Shown here one piece after another: positions 18,296 to 26,447 of a stretch of DNA of 64,000 nucleotides. Position 1 is the stretch's first letter; each line of letters begins with the position of its first letter. The translations under genes were made by a program, and so were the position numbers. Under the pieces are notes generated by a model that worked only from the letters and a program-made list of their open reading frames with translations, did not search any database and had not been told where the DNA came from. This DNA comes from JANXQG01 sp963780045 (GTDB lineage: Bacteria; Planctomycetota; Planctomycetia; Pirellulales; Thermoguttaceae), in the NCBI GenBank assembly GCA_963780045.1, contig CAVZZZ010000005.1:248001-312000 (forward strand), in the 5' to 3' direction.

Positions 18296-19020
18296 GAGGA
18301 ATCGATGCGGACCTCGTGAGTGTGGACCTTCGTGCGATACATCGTGGGTGCGCGGCACCTCGGAAATCCGGCGGCCGGGCGAGAGTGAAAAGAAGCACCT
18401 CTTCGCCGGTGCGGGTGCTGATGTCGTGGTGCATTGTCACGACCTTGACACGGGTTACCATCTCGATCATCGCCTCCCTAATGGTACGATTTCTAGCTAC
18501 GGTGCTCGGTGCTTGGCGACACTGGTGCCAAAAGCATCACTTGGCTATCGTCTTTCTGCCCTGGCTAAGCGTAACTCAGCTAGGTGCTCTACAACTCGCG
18601 CCGTCCCACCGCGCCGCAATAATAATCTCGTGCCTTCGGCGGCGTCGGTTGCGGCGAAAGGGCCTCCCGGTGCTGCGTCTTTTGCTTAAATCGCGTATGC
18701 ACTCGCACGGTCCTTGGGGCGATCGGCCCTCGTCGGGTTGCCCGCCGCTCCCGTGCGGAATGATATTTGCGGAAAGACCCCTAGCTTTCTACCAATTCGC
18801 CGAGGAAGGGTTGTCATATACCTCCTCGTGAAGAAGCTGACGTACAAATGAAGTCCCTTGCCCGTTCTTTGAAGAAGCATTACCGCACTGGGCGTTTCTC
18901 CAATTCGCGCCCACAACACAGATGCCAGGGCTGCGAACCCCATCGTACCGGAAAACCTTGTCTATCGAACTGCCTGGCATGTTGCCGCGCAGCGATAGGC
19001 GCAACCCCTCGGAGGAGATT
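18296..19020. other. Long intergenic region with no supported gene
   Basis: About 725 bases between PPK2 and the secreted repeat protein. Overlapping open frames exist (for example 18316-18831) but have no recognisable motif or convincing start signal. I saw no RNA-like hairpin series, terminator or mobile element. Near its right end a GGAGGAG serves the next gene. Confidence 0.5.
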
Positions 19021-19623
19021 ATGTTACGCACGATCACTTTTTCGCTAGTTTTACTCGTACTGCCCCTCGCGGTAGCTCGAGCGGCCGACAAGAACAGGAA
19101 CGACGACAAGGATGTCAAGTCGTTGCATGCTACGATCAGTAAGATCAATTCACAGAAGGACACGGTGACTGTGAAGACGACGGACGACAAGGGCAAGGAA
19201 CAGGAAAAGACGCTCCATCTCTCGAACGACATCAAGTATCTGAACGCCGACGGTAAAGAAGCCAAAGCCGATTCCTTCAAATCCGGCGATGACGTGTGTG
19301 TTATGGAGAAAAAGGGCAAAGTTGCCGAAGTTCGAAAGGAAGCTGAGGCGAAGATCACCAACGTCGATCGCAAAGCGGGCACCATCACGGTGAAGATGAC
19401 GGATGAGGACGGCAAGCAGGTCGAAAAGACATTTCGCCTCGCGGAAGACAGCGAGTATGTCGACAGCACCGGTTGCGTGGCAGTTTTGGACGTTTTCCAA
19501 TCCGGTGACGACGTTCTGCTGATCGATACGGAAGGCCGCATCAAATCGATGAAAAAAGCCAGCCATACGCCGGCTCATACTGAGTCTGAGCATGTCGCTG
19601 GAAAGAAGACAGACACCAAGTAG
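19021..19623 (+). CDS. Secreted two-repeat protein
   Basis: 200 residues with a signal peptide (LRTITFSLVLLVLPLAVARA, cleaved about residue 22). Two ~65-residue repeats follow, each with a beta-rich KITxVDRKxxTITVK-like opening and a SGDDVxxxxxxG ending (SFKSGDDVCVMEKKG and VFQSGDDVLLIDTEG). The architecture resembles periplasmic DUF5666-like OB/beta-barrel repeats of unknown function. A lysine- and histidine-rich tail ends the protein. GGAGGAG lies 5 bases upstream of the ATG. RNA copy 3 follows it. Confidence 0.7.
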   Translation: MLRTITFSLVLLVLPLAVARAADKNRNDDKDVKSLHATISKINSQKDTVTVKTTDDKGKEQEKTLHLSNDIKYLNADGKEAKADSFKSGDDVCVMEKKGKVAEVRKEAEAKITNVDRKAGTITVKMTDEDGKQVEKTFRLAEDSEYVDSTGCVAVLDVFQSGDDVLLIDTEGRIKSMKKASHTPAHTESEHVAGKKTDTK

Positions 19624-19652
19624 AGTGTGCGCATTCTGATTGAATCTCCCTG

Positions 19653-19680
19653 TTGCATTTGCCCGCGAGCGGTGTATAAT
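19653..19680 (+). promoter_or_regulatory. Promoter of structured RNA copy 3
   Basis: TTGCAT at 19653-19658, 16-base spacer, perfect TATAAT at 19675-19680. The spacer ends GCGAGCGGTG, nearly the same as in copy 4. Confidence 0.75.
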
Positions 19681-19686
19681 GAGGCT

Positions 19687-19837
19687 GGTAGAGGATTCGC
19701 GACGGATTCGATCGCGAACCGCCAATGAATTCGTCGGATGACTAGATAGAGGGCAACCCGGCCGTGCCGGGAGGCTCGTTACTGAGTAAGCCGACGTGGT
19801 CGAATACCTTCGGGTGTTTCGCCACGTCGGCTTTTTT
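19687..19837 (+). ncRNA. Unclassified structured RNA, copy 3 of 4
   Basis: About 150 nt. A leader with a GCGACGGAUUCGAUCGC inverted repeat is followed by GUCGGAUGACUAGAUAGAGG (GGA loop at 19733-19742). A perfect 6-bp hairpin CCCGGC-CGU-GCCGGG, CUCGUUACUGAG and the terminator hairpin come next. The DUF1003 gene starts 104 bases after the T-run. It shares more than 100 aligned positions with copy 4, including the promoter. Confidence 0.75.
19788..19837 (+). terminator. Rho-independent terminator of RNA copy 3
   Basis: Long stem with arms AAGCCGACGTGG and CCACGTCGGCTT, a few wobble or mismatched pairs in its upper part (TCGAATACC against GGTGTTTCG), TTCG loop and six Ts at 19832-19837. Confidence 0.85.
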
Positions 19838-19940
19838 CGTTCTTGTGAACTTTGTCGATAAGTTGCGAACAAAAATGAGCTTCCCAGTTACTCAACAACC
19901 TTTTGAAAAGGACTAATGTCCGTACATTTGAGAGGACAAT

Positions 19941-20462
19941 ATGTCATTGAAACCTTCCGTCACCCCCACCGCTAAGCGGAATATGGCGGCCATCGCCCAA
20001 CTCGAGCAGCAGTTGCTCTCGCGGCGATCTGAGGCGGAGCGCGTCGGCGGCGCCGTCGCGCGATTCTTCGGAAGCTTCCGTTTCATCGTAATCGAGTTGT
20101 CGTTCGTGGCAGCCTGGGTTGCCCTGAATACCGGTATGATCGCCGGGAAGTCGCCGTTTGATCCTTATCCGTTTCCGCTGCTCGGCTTGATCGTTGGCGT
20201 CGAATTCATCTTCCTCGCCACGTTTGTGCTAATGAACCAGAAACACCAAATACGCCGCGCCGAACAATGGTCGCACCTGCACCTGCAGATCAGCAAGCAC
20301 ACGGAGCGAAAAGTGGCCAAGAGCATGCGGATGCTGCTATTGATCTGCGAAGAACTGGCCCTTGATAGGCCGACCGGCAACCCGAAGATGAGCGAGTTGG
20401 CCGAAAACACGGCAATATCGGCGCTCGCCGATGAAGAGATAGTAGAATACGCCAAGGCTTGA
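19941..20462 (+). CDS. DUF1003 family membrane protein
   Basis: A 173-residue protein with two membrane helices (FIVIELSFVAAWVALN and LLGLIVGVEFIFLATFVLM) joined by the family signature SPFDPYPFPLL. A cytoplasmic NQKHQIRRAEQWSHLHLQ segment follows. DUF1003 proteins are widespread small membrane proteins of unknown role, often near stress genes. The start is set by ATG with GAGAGGAC upstream. The promoter of RNA copy 4 begins 11 bases after its stop. A relic of the same C-terminus precedes RNA copy 2. Confidence 0.9.
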   Translation: MSLKPSVTPTAKRNMAAIAQLEQQLLSRRSEAERVGGAVARFFGSFRFIVIELSFVAAWVALNTGMIAGKSPFDPYPFPLLGLIVGVEFIFLATFVLMNQKHQIRRAEQWSHLHLQISKHTERKVAKSMRMLLLICEELALDRPTGNPKMSELAENTAISALADEEIVEYAKA

Positions 20463-20472
20463 TGCCGCCTCA

Positions 20473-20501
20473 TTGTCTTTGCGCCGCAAGCGGTGTATAA
20501 T
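20473..20501 (+). promoter_or_regulatory. Promoter of structured RNA copy 4
   Basis: TTGTCT at 20473-20478, 17-base spacer, perfect TATAAT at 20496-20501, right after the DUF1003 stop codon. Confidence 0.75.
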
Positions 20502-20507
20502 GTAACA

Positions 20508-20653
20508 GCTGGCTCGCGGCGGATTTGATCGCGATGTCAATGAATTCATCGGATGACTAGATAGAGGGCACCCCGGGCGTACCGAGGGGCTCGTTAGCAA
20601 GTAAGCCGACGTGGCGGAACACCTTAAAGGTGTTCCGCCACGTCGGCTTTTTT
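20508..20653 (+). ncRNA. Unclassified structured RNA, copy 4 of 4
   Basis: About 145 nt, closest to copy 3. The loop motif is AUCGGAUGAC, which can also fold as UCAU-CGG-AUGA. Then come CUAGAUAGAGGGC, a CCCC...GGGG hairpin, CUCGUUAGCAAG and the terminator. The DUF3309 gene starts 65 bases after the T-run. This is the only copy with GUC changed to AUC at the first stem. Confidence 0.75.
20603..20653 (+). terminator. Rho-independent terminator of RNA copy 4
   Basis: A near-perfect stem of more than 20 bp (arms AAGCCGACGTGGCGGAACAC and partner GTGTTCCGCC...) and six Ts at 20648-20653. The A-U pair here replaces the G-C pair of copy 1. Confidence 0.9.
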
Positions 20654-20717
20654 GTTCTTGGAGACAAGAGATGTTCTCAACCATTGTGTGGTTTCCAACC
20701 ATCGAAAGGGGTTACCA

Positions 20718-20882
20718 ATGGGTCTGCTTTTGCTGATCATTTTGATTCTGCTGCTCGTGGGCGGCTTGCCGAATTGGGGTTACAGCCGGAATTGGGGCTA
20801 CGGCCCCAGCGGTGGCTTGGGTCTCGTGCTTGTAGTCGTGCTGGTGCTGGTGTTCATGGGGTACATCCCCCGCGGCTTCTGA
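20718..20882 (+). CDS. DUF3309 family small membrane protein
   Basis: A 54-residue protein with two hydrophobic helices (LLLLIILILLLVGGL and GLVLVVVLVLVFMGY) joined by the family loop NWGYGPSGG. DUF3309 proteins are tiny membrane proteins of unknown function. The ATG at 20718 follows GAAAGGGG. Upstream in-frame codons would extend through RNA copy 4's tail and are not credible. Confidence 0.85.
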   Translation: MGLLLLIILILLLVGGLPNWGYSRNWGYGPSGGLGLVLVVVLVLVFMGYIPRGF

Positions 20883-20989
20883 CGTACGGCTGTGAAAACG
20901 AGTATGCGGTAGACCGGAGCGGGGATTCGCCGTGAAAACAGGGACAAAAGGGTCGCACTGTCATGTTGGTTTTCGAATAGGAGTTAACC

Positions 20990-21247
20990 ATGAACCGATT
21001 CCGCGTTTGGGTGCGTCCCTTGAACAGCGGCTGCAAGGTAAAGGTTGATGGCATCAAGAACGCCCGGTGGCTGCTTGATCGCCTCAGCCGGTCCTTCGTT
21101 TTCAAAAGCAGCGAGGCCATGAACGAAGACGAGTTCTTTCCCGTGTGCGTATTTGCAGTGCCTTACGGATCGCAAATGTGCCACTCTTCATTCTGGAAAT
21201 TGCTCAACGGCATTGCCGAGGTGGACTTGATGCCCGAACTCGCTTAA
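20990..21247 (+). CDS. Hypothetical protein, 85 residues
   Basis: A small soluble protein starting MNRFRVWVRPLNSG, containing GIKNARWLLDRLSRSFVF and a C-terminal SFWKLLNGIAEVDLMPELA. TAGGAG lies 8 bases before the ATG, which supports translation. Unknown family. It is one of several small genes in a row (DUF3309, this, the next, BON) in the stress region. Confidence 0.65.
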   Translation: MNRFRVWVRPLNSGCKVKVDGIKNARWLLDRLSRSFVFKSSEAMNEDEFFPVCVFAVPYGSQMCHSSFWKLLNGIAEVDLMPELA

Positions 21248-21277
21248 TCGCCTGACGCCGTATTGGAGGAGAACAAA

Positions 21278-21670
21278 ATGCATGCCTTGACGCCGACCCG
21301 CCGCGGAGACCTGGCGGCCTTGGTTCGTGAATTGCAGATCAATCGGACGGTCCTGTTCGGACTAACCAATTGGTTTTCGATGTTTGTCTTTACCGGCGGC
21401 CGCGTGCCCACGGCACAATGGGACCTTGTTGCCACGAACGCTTATCTCAGGCATCCCGCGGCGGCCGATGGTCTTTCTGTTTCAGAACTGGAGCACTATC
21501 GGCGGCTGGTCCAAACGATCGTCGATTTGGGCCACACGGCAACGGAGGGGCCGAGGACGCTGAAATGCCGGCGCAACTTGGGGGATCGCTTCGGCCTGGC
21601 AGCCTCCGAGCTCCAACTCATTGCCGATGCACTGGAACTGTCAATGACGAAAGAGATGGAGGCGCTCTAA
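21278..21670 (+). CDS. Hypothetical protein, 130 residues
   Basis: A soluble helical protein beginning MHALTPTRRGDLAALVRELQ. The ATG at 21278 follows GGAGGA at good spacing; a TTG further upstream would put that site inside the gene. No motif I recognise. It precedes the BON gene by about 20 bases and probably shares its transcript. Confidence 0.6.
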   Translation: MHALTPTRRGDLAALVRELQINRTVLFGLTNWFSMFVFTGGRVPTAQWDLVATNAYLRHPAAADGLSVSELEHYRRLVQTIVDLGHTATEGPRTLKCRRNLGDRFGLAASELQLIADALELSMTKEMEAL

Positions 21671-21691
21671 TTATGATGCATCAAGAAAAAG

Positions 21692-21943
21692 GTGAAGGAC
21701 TCTGTGATTTCCCAGAAAGCCAAGGAGAAACTAGCCGGAGCAGGGATTCGGGCGCCGTGCAAGGTCACGATCGTCAGTAGCAACGGCCAGGTCACGGTCT
21801 CGGGGTCGATTCAACACGAACACCAACGGCCCGTCGCGGTCCGCGCGATCAAGGGCGTCACGGGAGTAAAGGGTGTCGTGGACCAACTGCGGTTGATTCC
21901 CACCGCGCAACAACGCAACACTAACCCGCGAGGCGAAATGTGA
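21692..21943 (+). CDS. BON-domain protein
   Basis: About 83 residues with the BON pattern: ISQKAKEKLAGAGI, then VTIVSSNGQVTVSGSI, VRAIKGVTGVKGVVDQL. BON domains bind phospholipid or envelope surfaces and occur in osmotic-stress proteins such as OsmY; no signal peptide is visible here. The in-frame start is GTG at 21692. An ATG at 21676 (MHQEK) would join it if one base were missing from the preceding A-run, so the N-terminus is uncertain. Its stop overlaps the next gene's GTG. Confidence 0.75.
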   Translation: MKDSVISQKAKEKLAGAGIRAPCKVTIVSSNGQVTVSGSIQHEHQRPVAVRAIKGVTGVKGVVDQLRLIPTAQQRNTNPRGEM

Positions 21944-23154
21944 AAGCCGTTCGACCCCTCTTCGTATCGACCTATCCGCCGGAAGCCTGCGGTCTGGCGA
22001 CATTCACTCGAGACTCGGCCGATGCCGTGGACATGGCGGCCGGCGAGCCGGTGTCGACGATCGCAGCCATCCAGAAAACCGCCGCGCTCGATTACGGCGA
22101 TTCGCGCGTGGTCCACGTTATCGATAACGGCCGCGCGGACACGTACAGGATGGCCGCCGAGGTCGTCGACGAGGCCGCCTGCGACGTGGTGAGTTTGCAG
22201 CACGAGTTCGGGCTCTATCCGGGCGACTGGGGCAAGCGAGTGCTGCGTTTCGTGCGGGATTGCCGCAAGCCGATCGTCAGCACGTTCCACACGCTCCTCA
22301 CCGAGCCCGACCCGCTGCCGCGGCGGATCATTCAAGAGTTGGCCGACCGCAGCCAGGGCATTGTCGTGATGACCGACGTTGCCGCGCGGCTCTTGGAACG
22401 CGTGTACCACGTCGCCGGCCCGAAGGTGCGGGTGATCCCCCACGGCGTGCCGAAGGTCCCTTATCAGTGCGACGGCGCGGATAAGGTAAGGCTGGGCCTG
22501 GGGGGCCGGCGGGTGATTTGCACCTTCGGCCTCATCAACCGCGGCAAAGGGCTGGAATACATGATCCAGGCCATGCCTCGGATCGTGGCCGCGTGGCCCA
22601 CGGCTTTGTACTTGATCGTGGGCGTCACGCATCCGCAGGTCAAGCGTCATGAGGGCGAAGTCTACCGGGAGAGCCTGGTCGAAATGGCCGAATCGCTGGG
22701 CGTCGGCGGACACGTGCGGTTCGTGAACCGGTATCTCAGCCTTCCCGACCTGCTGGCGCATCTGAAGGCGTGCGACGTGTACGTCACCCCATACCCGGGA
22801 AAAGACCAGATTGCCAGCGGCACGCTCGCGTACGCCCTGGCGGCCGGAGGGGCCGTGATCAGCACGCCTTATCTCTACGCTGAAGAAGTTTTGGCCGCGG
22901 GGCGCGGGCTGCTCGTGCCATTCGGCGACAGCCGCGCGATGGCCGACGCCACCTTGCGGTTCTTCGGCGATACGGCCTTCCAACTGGAAACGCGCCGCAA
23001 GGCGTACGATTATGCACGCCGCATGTTCTGGCCGAACGTCGGGCTTCAATACCTCGATTTCTTCTCACGGGTCCATTCGGCCGCCGAGGCGGAGTACGCA
23101 CCGCGGCGTTGCAGGGCTTCGGCGATGCCCGAACTTGTAAAAGGGGGCGTCTAA
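21940..23154 (+). CDS. GT4-type glycosyltransferase
   Basis: A 404-residue GT-B enzyme. The N-terminal lobe has STYPPEACGLATFT and VVSLQHEFGLYPG. The C-terminal lobe has RRVICTFGLINRGKGLEYMI and, at the donor site, TPYPGKDQIASGTLAYALAAG with the usual acidic-loop region changed to KDQIASGT. A GDP-mannose or similar donor would fit the mannose genes around it, but this is inference. GTG start at 21940 overlaps the BON stop (GTGA). It overlaps the following glycosidase-like gene by one base, so the two are probably coupled. Confidence 0.8.
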   Translation: MKAVRPLFVSTYPPEACGLATFTRDSADAVDMAAGEPVSTIAAIQKTAALDYGDSRVVHVIDNGRADTYRMAAEVVDEAACDVVSLQHEFGLYPGDWGKRVLRFVRDCRKPIVSTFHTLLTEPDPLPRRIIQELADRSQGIVVMTDVAARLLERVYHVAGPKVRVIPHGVPKVPYQCDGADKVRLGLGGRRVICTFGLINRGKGLEYMIQAMPRIVAAWPTALYLIVGVTHPQVKRHEGEVYRESLVEMAESLGVGGHVRFVNRYLSLPDLLAHLKACDVYVTPYPGKDQIASGTLAYALAAGGAVISTPYLYAEEVLAAGRGLLVPFGDSRAMADATLRFFGDTAFQLETRRKAYDYARRMFWPNVGLQYLDFFSRVHSAAEAEYAPRRCRASAMPELVKGGV

Positions 23155-24246
23155 TGCACGTCTGCGAGCGAGTAGCGTTGAACCACCTGGACCGCATGAC
23201 CGACTCGACCGGTCTGATCCAACATGCCATCTATGGCGTTCCCCGCCGCGAGAGCGGCTACACGACGGACGACAACGCACGGGCGTTGCGACTTTGCGCG
23301 CCTCTGGAACCATCAGCCAGAAGAGCGGATGTTAAACCGAGTGACAACCTATTTGGGCTTTCTGGAATTTGCCCGCGGCGTGGGGCGGGGATTCCACAAT
23401 TTTCTCGGCTACGACCGCCGTTGGCTCGATGCCGAAGGCTGCGGCGATTGCCAGGGCCAGGCGGTTCGCGCTTTGGCGGAAGTGCTCGGCAGCGATCTGC
23501 CCGACGGCCACCGGGCACTGGCCCGCGAATTGATCGACGCGGTGCTGCCCACGCTCGCCGATCTGCGAAGCCTGCGCGCACAGTCGTATGTCATCCTGGC
23601 GTACGGACACTTGTGGACGGCCGGCGTCGAGGCGATCGAACCCCTGGAGACGGCGGCCTGGTCGGCGGCCCGGCGGCTGGCGGAATGTTTCACCCGCGCG
23701 GCCAAGCCGGGCTGGCAGTGGTTCGAGTCGCGCATGACCTATGCGAACGCGGTGCTGCCCCACGCGCTGTTCATCGCCGCCAAGCGCTGGCCGCAGGAGG
23801 ACTTCGTCGACATTGCGCGAGACTCGTTCGGCTTCCTCGATCGCAATACGACCGACCAGGGAGTGTTCTGGCCCGTCGGCAACGAGGGTTGGTATCCCCG
23901 CGGAGAGGACAAGGCGCCGTACGATCAACAGCCCGTGGAAGCGGTCACGACGGCCGACGCCGCACTGGCCGCCTATGACCTGTTGGGCGGCGCGGGATAC
24001 TTGGCCGCCTTCGGCCGTGCCCGCAGTTGGTTCCACGGCCGCAACAGCCTGAAAACACCGCTGGTTGACCTCGCCGGCGGCGCGTGCTGCGACGGTCTTC
24101 AGGCTTCCGGCCTGAATCGCAACCAGGGCGCGGAATCGACGCTCGCTTACCTGTGGACCGAGGTCCGCAATGCCGAGGCAGAGCGATCGTATGGCGATAG
24201 TGCGGGCACCGCGTTTCCGTCCCATGAGCTCGTCGGCAGCGACTAA
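23154..24246 (+). CDS. (Alpha/alpha)-barrel glycosidase-like protein (one frameshift)
   Basis: About 363 residues. It starts MHVCERVALNHLDRMTDSTG with an early RESGYTTDDNARALR, changes frame near 23298, and continues with FLEFARGVGRGFHNFLGYD, GWQWFESRMTYANAVLPHAL and DQQPVEAVTTADAALAAYD. The repeated helical pairs and the acidic clusters resemble six-hairpin glycosidases. I have seen this type only as a partner of GT4 and GH130 genes, where its reaction is unknown. It lies between exactly those two genes here. Confidence 0.65.
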
Positions 24247-24260
24247 TTACGCGGTGATCC

Positions 24261-25298
24261 ATGGAAATGAATCTGCATCGAGAATCGCAAAGCGCCGATG
24301 GATACACGGAGTTGTTCCATCGCCGGGCGGACAATCCCATCCTCACTGCCCGGGACTGGCCGTATCCGGCGCATACGGTGTTCAACGCCGGCGGGTGCCA
24401 GGTGGGTGATGAAACGGTGCTGCTGGTCCGCGTCGAGGACCGCCGCGGTCATTCGCATCTGACGGTGGCCCGGAGCAAGGACGGCACGTCGAACTGGCGC
24501 ATCGATTCCGAAGCCAGTTTCGCTCCGGACCCGGCCAACAACGCTGAAGAAGAGTGGGGCATTGAAGATCCCCGCGTGACTTGGATCGCGGACCGCAATC
24601 GTTGGGTCATCGCTTACACGGCCTACTCGCCGCACGGCCCTTTGGTTTCATTGGCCGAGACGAAGGACTTTCGCGCGTTCGAGCGCCTGGGCGCCGTCAT
24701 GCCGCCGGAGAACAAGGACGCCGCGGTCTTTCCCCGCCGCTTCGGAAATAAATACGCGATGATCCATCGCCCGGTAGCCAGCGGGCGCTGCGGCGCGAAC
24801 ATGTGGATCTCCTTTTCACCCGACTTGATCTACTGGGGAGAACACCGGGTCCTTTTGCAGGCGCGGCGCGGCGCATGGTGGGACGCCGGCAAGATCGGTT
24901 TAGGTCCGCCACCCCTGGAAACGGCCGAAGGCTGGCTGGTTCTTTACCACGGCGTGCGAACGACGGCCGGCGGCTGTCTTTATCGACTCGGCTTGGCGCT
25001 GTTGGATCTTGACGATCCTTGCCGGGTCCTTCGCCGCAGCGACGAATGGCTCTTTGCGCCGGAGTTGAGCTACGAGCGGACGGGCGACGTCAACGGCGTG
25101 GTGTTTCCTTGCGCTTGGATACTGGACGTGCCCAGCGGCGAGATTCGGCTTTATTATGGCGGGGCGGACACCTGCCTGGCCTTGGCAACTGCAGAGCTTT
25201 CCGATCTACTCGGTTACCTTCGCACCTGCCCGGCACTGCCGCGTGTGGTCGCCAAGACAAATTGCCATTTGAATAGACAAATGCACCAACCATCATGA
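24261..25298 (+). CDS. GH130 family mannoside phosphorylase, copy 2
   Basis: A 345-residue propeller. EEEWGIEDPRVTWI gives the catalytic aspartate, IHRPVASGRCGANMWISFS the phosphate pocket, and LETAEGWLVLYHGVRTT plus YYGGADTCLALATAEL complete the family pattern. It differs clearly from copy 1 and is closer in loop lengths to mannan-linked GH130 subfamilies. The stop overlaps the desaturase start by four bases. Substrate unknown; beta-mannoside phosphorolysis or the reverse synthesis are both possible. Confidence 0.85.
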   Translation: MEMNLHRESQSADGYTELFHRRADNPILTARDWPYPAHTVFNAGGCQVGDETVLLVRVEDRRGHSHLTVARSKDGTSNWRIDSEASFAPDPANNAEEEWGIEDPRVTWIADRNRWVIAYTAYSPHGPLVSLAETKDFRAFERLGAVMPPENKDAAVFPRRFGNKYAMIHRPVASGRCGANMWISFSPDLIYWGEHRVLLQARRGAWWDAGKIGLGPPPLETAEGWLVLYHGVRTTAGGCLYRLGLALLDLDDPCRVLRRSDEWLFAPELSYERTGDVNGVVFPCAWILDVPSGEIRLYYGGADTCLALATAELSDLLGYLRTCPALPRVVAKTNCHLNRQMHQPS

Positions 25299-26435
25299 AG
25301 ACAAAACAAAATGATGGTGCTATTGATTCAAACAAACCGTCACCCGGGAAGATTCCCGATCGCGTGACTTTCGCCCGGGACGACGAATTCAACCATGAGG
25401 TTCGACGCCGCGTCGACCGGTATTTTGCCGGCATCCGGCGGAAGCCCCGCGATTGCCCGCGAATGTACCTCAAGACCGCGATTATTCTGGGCTGGCTCGC
25501 CGCGTCCTACACGCTGCTGGTGTTCTTTGCCGCCTCGTGGTGGACGGCCCTGCCGCTGGTCGTATCGCTGGGCCTGGCGATGGCCGCGGTCGGGTTCAAT
25601 ATCCAGCACGACGGTGGACACCATGCCTTCTCGGACCGCCCTTGGATCAACCGGCTCATGGCGCGTTCGCTCGACCTGCTGGGCGGAAGCTCGTATTTCT
25701 GGGCGCGGAAGCACAACGTGCTGCATCACAACTACGCGAATATCGCGGGCCACGACGACGACATCGATCTCGGCATCCTGGGTCGTCTCTCGCCGCACCA
25801 GCGGCGACTGCGGTTCCACAGGTTCCAGCACTATTACCTGTGGACCCTTTACGGCTTTTTGCCGATGAAGTGGCAAATTTACGACGACTTCCGCGATCTA
25901 ATTACCGGGAGGGTTGGCGGCCTCCGCTTCGCGCGCCCCAAGGGCTGGGATCTGACCGTGTTACTTGGCGGCAAGGCGCTTTTCTTTTCGCTGGCGCTGG
26001 CGGTCCCGCTGATTTTCCACCCGCTGTGGGCCGTCTTGCTGTTCTACCTCGCGGCATCATTAGTTCAGGGGACGGCGCTCAGCGTCGTTTTTCAGTTGGC
26101 GCACTGCGTCGAGGAGGCCGCGTTTCCTCTGCCGCGGCCGGAATCGGGCCGAATGCCGACGGGTTGGGCCGTGCATCAAGTCGAATCGACCGTCGATTTC
26201 GCCCGCCGCAATCGACTGCTCTCGTGGTACATTGGGGGGTTGAATTTCCAGATCGAGCACCATCTCTTTCCCCGCATATGCCATGTGCATTACGCGGCCC
26301 TTGCCCCGCTGGTGGAAGAGACCTGCCGGGAATTCGGACTGAAGTACTCTGGCGCACGAGACCTTCCGGTCAGGTCTCGTATCCCATTTCCGCTGGCTGC
26401 GGCGGATGGGCAGGCCCGTCGCAGCATCGCAATGA
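25295..26435 (+). CDS. Membrane fatty-acid desaturase (C-terminal frameshift)
   Basis: An integral di-iron desaturase acting on acyl lipids. The three histidine boxes are HDGGHH (105-110), HNVLHH (140-145) and QIEHH (319-323). The glutamine in the third box is typical of front-end type enzymes, but no cytochrome b5 domain is fused. Four membrane helices surround the boxes. After FGLKY (about 26345) the natural C-terminus is in another frame: LAHETFRSGLVSHFRWLRRM, ending at TGA 26433-26435. The uncorrected frame would run on to 26650 through the next gene. Confidence 0.85.
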
Positions 26436-26447
26436 ACGGAGAACGTC

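Noticed and set aside
18316..18831. 171-residue plus-strand open frame after PPK2
   Set aside because: No ribosome-binding site, no motif, Arg/Ser-rich composition, and overlapping frames of equal quality.
11125..20653. The four long hairpins considered as plain gene terminators only
   Set aside because: Each has its own promoter and a conserved ~80-nt core before the hairpin, and in copy 4 the promoter begins 11 bases after a stop codon. A terminator alone would not need these.
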